64,000 nucleotides of DNA. Source: Streptomyces sp. NBC_00390 (GTDB taxonomy: Bacteria; Actinomycetota; Actinomycetes; Streptomycetales; Streptomycetaceae). Below are positions 52,751 to 59,812 of this stretch, in pieces. The notes beneath the pieces are model-generated. The model ran no database searches. It had not been told where the DNA came from and saw nothing but the letters and a program-made list of their open reading frames with translations. The stretch is taken from the NCBI RefSeq assembly GCF_036057275.1, contig NZ_CP107945.1, positions 4,216,001 to 4,280,000 on the forward strand. The letters are read 5' to 3'. The position numbers were made by a program, and so were the translations under genes. Each line of letters opens with the position of its first letter. Position 1 is the stretch's first letter.

Positions 52751-53470
52751 ATGTACGACCCCACAGTCGCCCGGCTCACCTACCGGGCGCTGCTCGGCCG
52801 TCGCCGGGCCGCGATCCTGTTCGTGCTGCCGGCACTCCTGCTGGTCATCGCGGGCGCGGTGCGCGCGTTCAACGGTGTCGACGACCAGGTGGCCGCCGAT
52901 GTGCTCGGCGGGTTCGCGCTCGCCACCATGGTGCCGCTGATCGGTGTGATCGCCGGTACGGGCGCGATCGGACCGGAGATCGACGACGGCTCGATCGTCT
53001 ATCTGCTGGCCAAGCCCGTGAAGCGGCCGACGATCATCGTCACCAAGCTGACCGTGGCCATCGCCGTGACCATGGCGTTCTCGGCGCTCCCCACCTTCAT
53101 CGCGGGGTTCGTCCTCAACGGCAACGGCCAGCAGGTGGCGGTGGCCTACACGGTCGCGGCGCTGGTCGCCTCGATCGCGTACAGCGCGCTGTTCCTGCTG
53201 CTGGGCACGGTCAGCCGCCATGCGGTGGTCATCGGGCTGGTCTACGCCCTGGTGTGGGAGTCCCTCTTCGGCAGCCTGGTCGCCGGGGCGCGCACGCTGA
53301 GCGTCCAGCAGTGGGCGCTGTCGGTCGCCGAGAAGGTCGCGGGCGGGGACATGGTCAGCTCGGACGTCGGCCTGCCGGTGGCATCGGTGCTGCTGGCCGT
53401 GGTGACGGTCGCGGCGACGTGGTACGCGGGCCAGAAGCTGCGGGTGCTGAAGCTCGCCGGCGAGGAGTAG
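52751..53470 (+). CDS. ABC-2 type permease (exporter 2)
   Basis: This 239-aa membrane protein has six helices (AAILFVLPALLLVIAGAVRAF; GGFALATMVPLIGVIAGTGAI; VTKLTVAIAVTMAFSALPTFIAGFVL; YTVAALVASIAYSALFLLLGTV; HAVVIGLVYALVWESLFGSLVAG; LPVASVLLAVVTVAATWYAG) and the loop DDGSIVYLLAKPVKRPTIIVTKL. GAAAGGAG precedes the ATG. It is the last gene of the four-gene exporter cluster and is followed by a strong terminator. Confidence 0.9.
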   Translation: MYDPTVARLTYRALLGRRRAAILFVLPALLLVIAGAVRAFNGVDDQVAADVLGGFALATMVPLIGVIAGTGAIGPEIDDGSIVYLLAKPVKRPTIIVTKLTVAIAVTMAFSALPTFIAGFVLNGNGQQVAVAYTVAALVASIAYSALFLLLGTVSRHAVVIGLVYALVWESLFGSLVAGARTLSVQQWALSVAEKVAGGDMVSSDVGLPVASVLLAVVTVAATWYAGQKLRVLKLAGEE

Positions 53471-53500
53471 GCGGCGAGTCGTCCCGCCTGGATCGCGGTG

Positions 53501-53531
53501 TCGGCCCCTGCCCTCTGAGGGCAGGGGCCGA
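53501..53531 (+). terminator. Terminator of the tandem ABC cluster
   Basis: A 13-15 bp GC-rich stem TCGGCCCCTGCCCT / AGGGCAGGGGCCGA with a very short loop lies 30 bp after the last permease stop. It separates the ABC operon from the antirepressor-like gene. Confidence 0.85.
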
Positions 53532-53755
53532 CGCGTATCGCGTAACTGTACGTTTATCGGCTCGTTGTCCATCGTGCGTGGAGGCAATGGGAGTAAGTGG
53601 CGTCGAGCGTTCGTGAAGTCGGGGATTGCCGGTGCCGGGGCGACAGGAAAGATGTCCGGGCCGGTCATTGAGCAGAGAGCACCGTGAGCCGATCTCCACC
53701 CCTGTGCCCGGGGAGAGGGCCGTCCAGTATCGGTTCACGAACGGAAGGCATCTCC

Positions 53756-54445
53756 ATGCCAACGGAAGTCGCCCTGCTCGAGTCGAGGGCAATGCGCGTC
53801 GAGCACGCGGGTCGGGTCGAGGCACTCGACAAGGTGAAGGCGCTTGTCATGCTCCCGGACGGTGTGCACGTCTCCACAGAGGGGGTCGCGCGCTACTTCG
53901 AAGTATCCACAGACGTCATCAGGCAGGTGACCTCAAGGCACCGCGAGGAGCTCACGCAGAACGGAATGGCGGTCCTGCGCGGTTCTGAACTGCGTGAATA
54001 TCAGAGTGACAACATGTCACTCTCATCCGAGGGTGACGGGAGTTATCCACAGCGCCGCTCCAGCCTGACTCTCTTCACGCGTCGCGCGGTGCTCAACATC
54101 GCCATGCTTCTTCGCGACAGCGACATCGCCCGGTGCGTGCGCACCTACCTGCTCGACGCGGAGGAGGTGTGGCGCGAGGGCTACGCATCGCTCGACCGGC
54201 GCGTCACCAACGTCGAGAACTGTCTCGCCGGCGTCGGTACGGCGCTCCAGGAGCTCGGGCCGGTGCTGAACCGGATGTCGCAGCGGCTCGACAGTCTCGA
54301 TCAGCGGCTGGACGCCACCAACCGGGTCGTCGGAGCGATGAGCAACCGGCTGTGCGAACTGTCCGGCGACATGAGCCGGATGGACGCCAGGATGGACGAC
54401 TTCGCCCGTCAGCTGAGGAGTCTGCGACGCCGTAGGCGTCGCTGA
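53756..54445 (+). CDS. Antirepressor-like DNA-binding protein with coiled-coil tail
   Basis: This 229-aa protein of unknown role has an N-terminal segment (VHVSTEGVARYFEVSTDVIRQVTSRHREELTQNGMAVLRGSEL... LTLFTRRAVLNIAMLLRDSDIARCVRTYLLDAEE) resembling phage antirepressor/Bro-N or P22-type regulator domains. A long heptad-like helix (VTNVENCLAGVGTALQELGPVLNRMSQRLDSLDQRLDATNRVVG) and a basic tail RRRRRR follow. The ATG at 53756 follows GGAAGG. A perfect DnaA box (54043-54051) and a near one (53903-53911) lie inside it. No phage genes are nearby. Confidence 0.75.
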   Translation: MPTEVALLESRAMRVEHAGRVEALDKVKALVMLPDGVHVSTEGVARYFEVSTDVIRQVTSRHREELTQNGMAVLRGSELREYQSDNMSLSSEGDGSYPQRRSSLTLFTRRAVLNIAMLLRDSDIARCVRTYLLDAEEVWREGYASLDRRVTNVENCLAGVGTALQELGPVLNRMSQRLDSLDQRLDATNRVVGAMSNRLCELSGDMSRMDARMDDFARQLRSLRRRRRR

Positions 54446-54490
54446 CGACGGAAATTCAGTGGCGGGGAACTCCCTGCCGCGGGACAGTGG

Positions 54491-54526
54491 TTGAGCCGGT
54501 GCAGCACATCAGTGCGACCGGCTCGA
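54491..54526 (+). terminator. Hairpin after the antirepressor-like gene
   Basis: GAGCCGGT (54493-54500) / ACCGGCTC (54517-54524) with an inner GCA/TGC forms an 8-10 bp stem 47 bp after the stop. Confidence 0.45.
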
Positions 54527-54548
54527 CGACCGGGAGAGGAGAGCGACG

Positions 54549-54617
54549 ATGACTCAGGATTCGAGTCCGAGTCCGTCGAGCTCCCGTCGGGGCGCCATCA
54601 GGCAGGCCATGGAGTAG
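54549..54617 (+). CDS. Candidate 22-aa small ORF
   Basis: ATG 54549 follows GGGAGAGGAG at good spacing and encodes a 22-residue Ser/Pro-rich peptide beginning MTQDSSPSPSSSRRG. It lies between the antirepressor-like gene and tRNA-Ser, with no known family. The strong ribosome binding site is the main support; it may be untranslated or a gene remnant. Confidence 0.3.
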   Translation: MTQDSSPSPSSSRRGAIRQAME

Positions 54618-54654
54618 TCATCACACTCCGTACGGCCGCCGGAGCGGCTGCCCA

Positions 54655-54696
54655 GGGGGCGGCCGCTTCGAGCGCGCGTCTGCGCGGGCCGCCCCC
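54655..54696. terminator. GC hairpin immediately 5' of tRNA-Ser
   Basis: GGGGGCGGCC (54655-54664) / GGCCGCCCCC (54687-54696) is a 10-bp perfect stem with an inner CGCGC/GCGCG stem, ending 4 bp before the tRNA. It may end upstream transcription or lie in the tRNA precursor leader. Confidence 0.5.
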
Positions 54697-54700
54697 TCCC

Positions 54701-54790
<90 letters not shown>

Positions 54791-54806
54791 CCTGGCCCTT
54801 AGAAGT

Positions 54807-54837
54807 ACCTCCCATGCCCGAAGGGCTATGGGGGAAG
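54807..54837 (+). terminator. Imperfect hairpin 3' of tRNA-Ser
   Basis: CCTCCCATGCCC and GGGCTATGGGGG form an imperfect stem around a GAA loop about 20 bp after the tRNA. It is a plausible terminator for the tRNA and the convergent HAD gene. Confidence 0.4.
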
Positions 54838-54890
54838 GCTGGGGTCCCCTGCCCCGGTCGGCCTGTCAGGCGCGACCACGCCCGACGGTT

Positions 54891-55706
54891 TCAGCCGCCT
54901 GCCAGCAGGTGTTCCAGGACCAGCGCGATGCCGTCGTGCTCGTTCGACGCCGTGATCTCGTGGGCCACGGCCTTCAGTTCGTCGTGGGCATTGGCCATGG
55001 CCACCCCGTGGGCCGCCCAGCCGAACATGGGGATGTCGTTCGGCATGTCCCCGAACGCGATCGTGTCCGCAGCGCGCAGGCCCAGTCGTCGCGCCGCGAG
55101 CGAGAGACCGGTCGCCTTGCTGAGCCCCAGCGGCAGGACCTCCACGATCCCGGGGCCGGCCACCACGATGTCGACGAGGCTTCCGACGATCCGCCGGGCG
55201 GTCTGCGCCAGCGCGTCGTCGTCGAGGTCGGTGTGCTGGATGTAGAGCTTGGTGAGCGGCGCCGCCCACAGTTCGGACGGGTCCTTGTACGGCAGATAGG
55301 GGAGCGGGCCTTCCTGTACCCGGTACCCCGGTCCTATCAGCACGTCGCCGTGCAGGCCGTCCCGGCTCGCGGCCACCGCGAGCGGCCCGATCTCCGCCTC
55401 GATCTTGGCGAGCGCCAGCCCGGCCAGCTGCCGGTCCAGCGTCAGCGAGGTCAGCAGCCGGTGCTCGCCCGCGTGATAGACCTGCGCGCCCTGCCCGCAC
55501 ACCGCGATCCCGTCGTACCCCAGGTCGTCCAGGATGTGCCGGGTCCAGGGCACGCCCCGACCGGTGACGACGATGTGCGCGGCGCCCGCCGCGGTGACCG
55601 CGGCGAGCGCGTCGCGTGTGCGCCGGGAGATCGTCTCGTCGTCACGCAGCAGTGTGCCGTCGAGATCGGTCGCGACAAGCCTGTACGGGAAGGGGCCGGG
55701 GCTCAC
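54891..55706 (-). CDS. Cof-type HAD hydrolase (copy 2)
   Basis: This is a second HAD-IIB phosphatase of 271 aa with ATDLDGTLLRDD, VVTGRGVPWTRH, the Lys in LSKATGLSL and FGDMPNDIPMF. The GTG at 55706 (VSPGPFPYRL) overlaps the serS stop by 4 nt (GTGA), so it is translationally coupled to serS. It resembles the copy at 43447-44319 in all motifs. Coupling to an aminoacyl-tRNA synthetase is a conserved-looking arrangement, but a functional link is not established. Substrate unknown. Confidence 0.92.
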   Translation of the reverse strand: MSPGPFPYRLVATDLDGTLLRDDETISRRTRDALAAVTAAGAAHIVVTGRGVPWTRHILDDLGYDGIAVCGQGAQVYHAGEHRLLTSLTLDRQLAGLALAKIEAEIGPLAVAASRDGLHGDVLIGPGYRVQEGPLPYLPYKDPSELWAAPLTKLYIQHTDLDDDALAQTARRIVGSLVDIVVAGPGIVEVLPLGLSKATGLSLAARRLGLRAADTIAFGDMPNDIPMFGWAAHGVAMANAHDELKAVAHEITASNEHDGIALVLEHLLAGG

Positions 55707-56980
55707 TTGGAGATCGGCTCCAGGATCTCTCGTCCCCCGAGATACGGGCGCAGCGCCTCGGGCACCCGCACCGAACCGTCGGCGAGCTGGTGGTTCTCGA
55801 GCAGGGCCACGATCGTGCGCGGCACCGCGCAGAGAGTGCCGTTCAGCGTCGCCAGCGGCTGCACCTTCTTCCCCTCGCGCATACGGACCGACAGACGTCG
55901 CGCCTGGAAGCCGTCGCAGTTCGAGGCTGAGGTCAGCTCGCGGTACTTGCCCTGGGTCGGGATCCACGCCTCGCAGTCGTACTTGCGCGAGGCGGATGCG
56001 CCCAGGTCGCCGGTGGCGACATCGATCACCTGGAAGGGCAGCTCGAGGCTGGTCAGCCACTGCTTCTCCCAGTCCAGGAGGCGCTTGTGCTCGGCCTCGG
56101 CGTCCTCGGGGGCGACATACGAGAACATCTCGACCTTGTCGAACTGGTGCACCCGGAAGATGCCGCGTGTGTCCTTGCCGTACGTGCCGGCCTCGCGGCG
56201 GAAGCACGGCGAGAAGCCGGCGTACCGCAGCGGGAGCTTGTCGGCGTCGATGATCTCGTCCATGTGGTACGCGGCGAGCGGGACCTCGGACGTGCCGACC
56301 AGGTAGTAGTCGTCCTTCTCCAGGTGGTACACGTTCTCCGCGGCCTGGCCGAGGAAGCCGGTGCCCTCCATGGCGCGCGGGCGGACCAGCGCCGGGGTCA
56401 GCATCGGGATGAAGCCGGCCTCGGTGGCCTGCGCGATCGCCGCGTTGACGAGCGCGAGTTCGAGCAGCGCGCCGACACCCGTCAGGTAGTAGAAGCGCGA
56501 GCCCGAGACCTTCGCGCCGCGTTCGACGTCGATGGCGCCCAGCGCCTCGCCGAGCTCCAGGTGGTCCCTGGGCTCGAAGCCCTCGGCACCGAAGTCGCGG
56601 ACGGTGCCGTGCGTCTCCAGGACGACGAAGTCCTCCTCGCCGCCGACCGGGACGTCCGGGTGGACCACGTTGCCCAGCCGGAGCAGCAGCCGGCGGGTCT
56701 CCTCGTCGGCCTCGTTCTGCTCGGCGTCGGCGGCCTTGACGTCGGTCTTCAGCTGCTCGGCCTTCTTCAGCAGCTCGGCGCGCTCTTCCGGCGAGGCCTT
56801 CGGGATGAGCTTGCCGAGCGACTTCTGCTCGGAGCGGAGTTCGTCGAAGCGGACGCCGGACGACCTGCGCCGCTCATCGGCGGAGAGCAGCGCGTCGACC
56901 AGGTCGACGTCCTCTCCACGGGCGCGCTGGGAGGCGCGAACACGGTCGGGGTCCTCACGAAGCAGGCGAAGGTCAATCAC
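55703..56980 (-). CDS. serS: Seryl-tRNA synthetase
   Basis: SerS charges tRNA-Ser (and tRNA-Sec) with serine. The 425-aa class II synthetase has the N-terminal long coiled-coil arm (residues about 30-105), motif 2 in FRREAGTYGKDTRGIFRVHQF and motif 3 in the C-terminal NGTLCAVPRTIVALLENHQ. It has normal length, starting at ATG 56980. The gene is 573 bp from the pheA stop and is followed by the coupled HAD gene. A serine tRNA gene lies about 0.9 kb away, which may be chance. Confidence 0.97.
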   Translation of the reverse strand: MIDLRLLREDPDRVRASQRARGEDVDLVDALLSADERRRSSGVRFDELRSEQKSLGKLIPKASPEERAELLKKAEQLKTDVKAADAEQNEADEETRRLLLRLGNVVHPDVPVGGEEDFVVLETHGTVRDFGAEGFEPRDHLELGEALGAIDVERGAKVSGSRFYYLTGVGALLELALVNAAIAQATEAGFIPMLTPALVRPRAMEGTGFLGQAAENVYHLEKDDYYLVGTSEVPLAAYHMDEIIDADKLPLRYAGFSPCFRREAGTYGKDTRGIFRVHQFDKVEMFSYVAPEDAEAEHKRLLDWEKQWLTSLELPFQVIDVATGDLGASASRKYDCEAWIPTQGKYRELTSASNCDGFQARRLSVRMREGKKVQPLATLNGTLCAVPRTIVALLENHQLADGSVRVPEALRPYLGGREILEPISK

Positions 56981-57082
56981 CCCACCAGGCTACCGGTGCC
57001 GACTCGGGCCACCCCACCCGATATCGCGTTGCGTGTCGCTTTGCCCGAATTGCCGGAATTGGAAAACTGGGCGGGCAATTCG

Positions 57083-57098
57083 CCCGGTGATCACCGGG
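57083..57098. promoter_or_regulatory. 16-bp palindrome upstream of serS
   Basis: CCCGGTGATCACCGGG is a perfect palindrome 103 bp upstream of the serS start. It could be an operator or an RNA hairpin in a leader. No regulator can be named. Confidence 0.4.
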
Positions 57099-57195
57099 GT
57101 GGGCCGCCCATTCGCCGGAATGGGGCATGCGGCGCACATCTGTGTTGATTCAATCAAGATCCACAGCCCTTCTGCGGGGCGGGACTTGGCGGGCC

Positions 57196-57517
57196 TTGTC
57201 CACAGGGTTGCGCCGCTTCGCAAAGTTATCCACAGCCTGTGTGAGGGATCTGTGGATTGTGGAAGTGATCATTCCAAAAGCCGTATGGATCGCGAAGGAT
57301 TCCCAGCCCAAACCCGCCTGACAGGCTCATTCGGGTGGGAATTCCTCACCTCAAAGGGTTGATCAATGGAATTGAGGTGACAGTGGCCGACGGTGGGCGG
57401 CCTGGGTCGCTGTGGACGGAAGTGGGGCCACTGGGACGATTTGTCGACCATGCGGCATTGTGTTGTCGACTTGTCCCCAGGTCGAGAAGCGCGCCTGTGG
57501 ACAAGTCCTGTGGATAA
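57196..57517. promoter_or_regulatory. DnaA-box cluster between serS and pheA
   Basis: Four exact boxes occur: TTGTCCACA (57196-57204), TTATCCACA (57226-57234), TGTGGACAA (57496-57504) and TGTGGATAA (57509-57517). There is also a one-mismatch TTGTCCCCA (57471-57479) and looser TGTGGATTG (57251-57259). The first two and last two have opposite orientation. It resembles known DnaA-titrating or regulatory clusters outside oriC in Streptomyces. Confidence 0.75.
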
Positions 57518-57552
57518 CGAAAATCTGCAGGTAGGACCGGCTCGGCTCAGCC

Positions 57553-58488
57553 TCAGGCCCGGCCGTCCTGGCAGCGCGCCAGCCAGTCCGACGCGGCCGT
57601 GAATTCTGCGTCCGATGTCCCGGACCGCAGCGGCCGTACATCCGCCACCGCGACCCCGGCCCGCGGATACGAACCGAGGAAGCGCACCTTCGGGCAGATC
57701 CGCTTCAGCCCCATCAGCGCCTCGCCCACCCGCCGGTCCGAGATGTGTCCCTCGGCGTCGACCGCGAAGCAGTAATTGCCGATGCCCGCGCCCGTCGGCC
57801 GGGACTGGATCAGCATCAGGTTCACGCCGCGTACGGCGAACTCCTGGAGCAGCTCCAGCAGCGCACCCGGGTGATCGTCGCCCAGCCAGATCACCACGGA
57901 CGTCTTGTCCGCGCCCGTGGGCGCCGCGGGCCGGGCCGGGCGCCCCACCAGGACGAAGCGGGTCTCCGCGTTCTCCGCGTCGTGGATCTCGGTGACCAGG
58001 GGTTCGAGCCCGTAGGTGGCCGCCGCGAACTCGCCGGCGAACGCGGCGTCGTAGCGGCCTTCCTGCACCAGCCGCGCACCGTCGGCGTTCGAGGCCGCCG
58101 ACTCCCACAGCGCGTCCGGCAGATTCGCCGCCAGCCAGTTGCGCACCTGCGGCTGCGCCACCGGATGGCCGGTCACCGTCTTCACCTGGGAGAGCGTGGT
58201 GCCGGGGCGCACCAGCAGGGCGAACGCGATCGGCAGCAGCACCTCGCGGTAGATCATCAGCGGCTCGCCCGACGCCAGCTCGTCGAGGGTGGCGGTCACG
58301 CCGCCCTCCACGGAGTTCTCGATCGGTACGAGGGCCGCGGCGGCCTCACCGGCCCTCACGGCATCGAGCGCCGCGGGTACGGAGACCATCGGGACGAGCT
58401 CGCGGGTGGCGGCTTCCGGGAGAGTGCGCAGGGCGGCTTCGGTGAAGGTGCCCTCTGGACCGAGATAGGTGAAGCGCGTGGCCGACAT
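57553..58488 (-). CDS. pheA: Prephenate dehydratase
   Basis: PheA converts prephenate to phenylpyruvate in phenylalanine synthesis. The 311-aa protein starts with YLGPEGTFTEAAL and has VPIENSVEGGVTATLDEL and the catalytic-region motif around ENAETRFVLVGR, followed by an ACT domain (SVVIWLGDDHPGALLELLQEFAVRGVNLMLIQSRP) with the ESRP-like QSRP that mediates Phe feedback. ATG 58488 is the canonical start. It is a monofunctional enzyme, with no chorismate mutase fusion. Confidence 0.95.
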   Translation of the reverse strand: MSATRFTYLGPEGTFTEAALRTLPEAATRELVPMVSVPAALDAVRAGEAAAALVPIENSVEGGVTATLDELASGEPLMIYREVLLPIAFALLVRPGTTLSQVKTVTGHPVAQPQVRNWLAANLPDALWESAASNADGARLVQEGRYDAAFAGEFAAATYGLEPLVTEIHDAENAETRFVLVGRPARPAAPTGADKTSVVIWLGDDHPGALLELLQEFAVRGVNLMLIQSRPTGAGIGNYCFAVDAEGHISDRRVGEALMGLKRICPKVRFLGSYPRAGVAVADVRPLRSGTSDAEFTAASDWLARCQDGRA

Positions 58489-58563
58489 ACCGTCACCCTA
58501 ATGGGCCGTGCGCATCCCCGATTCCTGCCGTCGGCTCAGGGCGCGGACCGTATGCCGCCGCCC

Positions 58564-59805
58564 TTACGCCTCGAGCAGCCGCTGCCCCACGTACTCGCCC
58601 TTCGTCGGCCCGCCCGGCACCGCGAACAGCCCGCTCGACTCGTGCCGGATGAACGCCGACAGCGCATCGCCCCGGTCCAGCTTGCGCTGCACCGGCACGA
58701 AACCGCTCAGTGGATCGGCCTGCCAGCAGACGAACAGCAGCCCCGCGTCGGGTGTGCCGTCCATGCCGATGCCGTCGTGGAAGGAGAACGGCCTGCGCAG
58801 CATCGCGGCGCCTCCGTTCTGCTCCGGGGCGGAGATACGGGCATGCGCGTTGAGCGGGACGACAGGCTTTCCGTCCGGGCCCGTCCGCTCGAGCGCGAGC
58901 TCGGACATCTCGGTGCCGCCGGTCAGCGGTGCGCCGTCGGACTTGCGCCGCCCGATCACCTGCTCCTGCTTCGCCGGCGTCAGCTTCTCCCAGTCGTCCA
59001 GGAGCATCCGGATACGGCGCACGACGGCGTACGAGCCACCGGCCATCCACGCGTACTCCGCCTCCGGCGTCTTCGCGGGCACGAAGATCCGCTGCCGGAA
59101 GTCGGGTTCCGACGGCTTCGGATTGCCGCTGCCGTCGATCTGCCCCATCAGATTGCGGGCGGTCATCGGCCGCGCCGTGGCGCCCGGTGACCGGTTGAAG
59201 CCGTTCATCTGCCAGCGCACCCGGGCCGCGGCGCCGGCGGACTTGTGGATCGCCCGCAGCGCGTGGAAGGCGACCAGCGCGTCGTCCGCGCCGATCTGCA
59301 CCCACAGGTCCCCGTCCGAGCGGCGCGGATCCAAGTGGTCCGAGGAGAACGCCGGCAGCGGATCCAGCTGTGGCGGCCGCCGGTCCACCAGGGACGTGCG
59401 GTCGAAGAAGGTGCGGCCGAAACCGAAGGTGACGGTGAGCGAGGAAGGGCCCGCGTCGAGGGCGACGCCGGTGTCGCCGTCCGGGGCCGCCCGGCCCTCC
59501 ATCAGCTCGGCAGCCAGCGCGGACCAGCGCCGCATGAGTGCGGCGGCCTCCTTGCGCCCGGCACCCGGCGCGAGATCGAACGCGACCAGATGGCCGTGGG
59601 ACTGCTGCGGGTCCGTGATGCCTGCCTGGTGCGTGCCGTGGAAGGCGATGCCGGTGGAGCCGACGGTCGCCAGCGTGGTGGGTGCCTCTTCGCGGGTGGC
59701 GGCATGCACCGCGGACGACCCGGCGGCGCCGAGCGCCAGCCCGGCCGCGCCGGCGGCGCCCATGGTGCCGAGCAGGCGCCGCCGGGAGATGTCGATGTCG
59801 CTCAC
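58564..59805 (-). CDS. dtpA: Tat-exported DyP-type haem peroxidase (DtpA/EfeB-like)
   Basis: This is a dye-decolourising peroxidase of 413 aa with a twin-arginine signal (SRRRLLGTMGAAGAAGLALGAAGSS). Catalytic elements are GQIDG (GxxDG with distal Asp), NAHARISAP with the proximal His, and MLRRPFSF with the distal Arg. In S. lividans, DtpA, with the copper chaperones encoded beside it, is needed for GlxA maturation and morphogenesis (family knowledge). It is the last gene of the ycnI-sco-PCuAC-copCD operon, 7 bp after copCD. The symbol rests on this context and sequence. Confidence 0.9.
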   Translation of the reverse strand: MSDIDISRRRLLGTMGAAGAAGLALGAAGSSAVHAATREEAPTTLATVGSTGIAFHGTHQAGITDPQQSHGHLVAFDLAPGAGRKEAAALMRRWSALAAELMEGRAAPDGDTGVALDAGPSSLTVTFGFGRTFFDRTSLVDRRPPQLDPLPAFSSDHLDPRRSDGDLWVQIGADDALVAFHALRAIHKSAGAAARVRWQMNGFNRSPGATARPMTARNLMGQIDGSGNPKPSEPDFRQRIFVPAKTPEAEYAWMAGGSYAVVRRIRMLLDDWEKLTPAKQEQVIGRRKSDGAPLTGGTEMSELALERTGPDGKPVVPLNAHARISAPEQNGGAAMLRRPFSFHDGIGMDGTPDAGLLFVCWQADPLSGFVPVQRKLDRGDALSAFIRHESSGLFAVPGGPTKGEYVGQRLLEA

Positions 59806-59812
59806 GGGTGGA

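Larger units (their letters stand above)
56981..57552. other. serS-pheA intergenic region
   Basis: These 572 bp have no gene with coding bias; short frames on either strand are weak. The region contains the serS promoter side, a 16-bp perfect palindrome (57083-57098) and a large DnaA-box cluster (57196-57517). Base composition is noticeably lower in GC than the genes, as in non-coding Streptomyces DNA. Confidence 0.65.
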
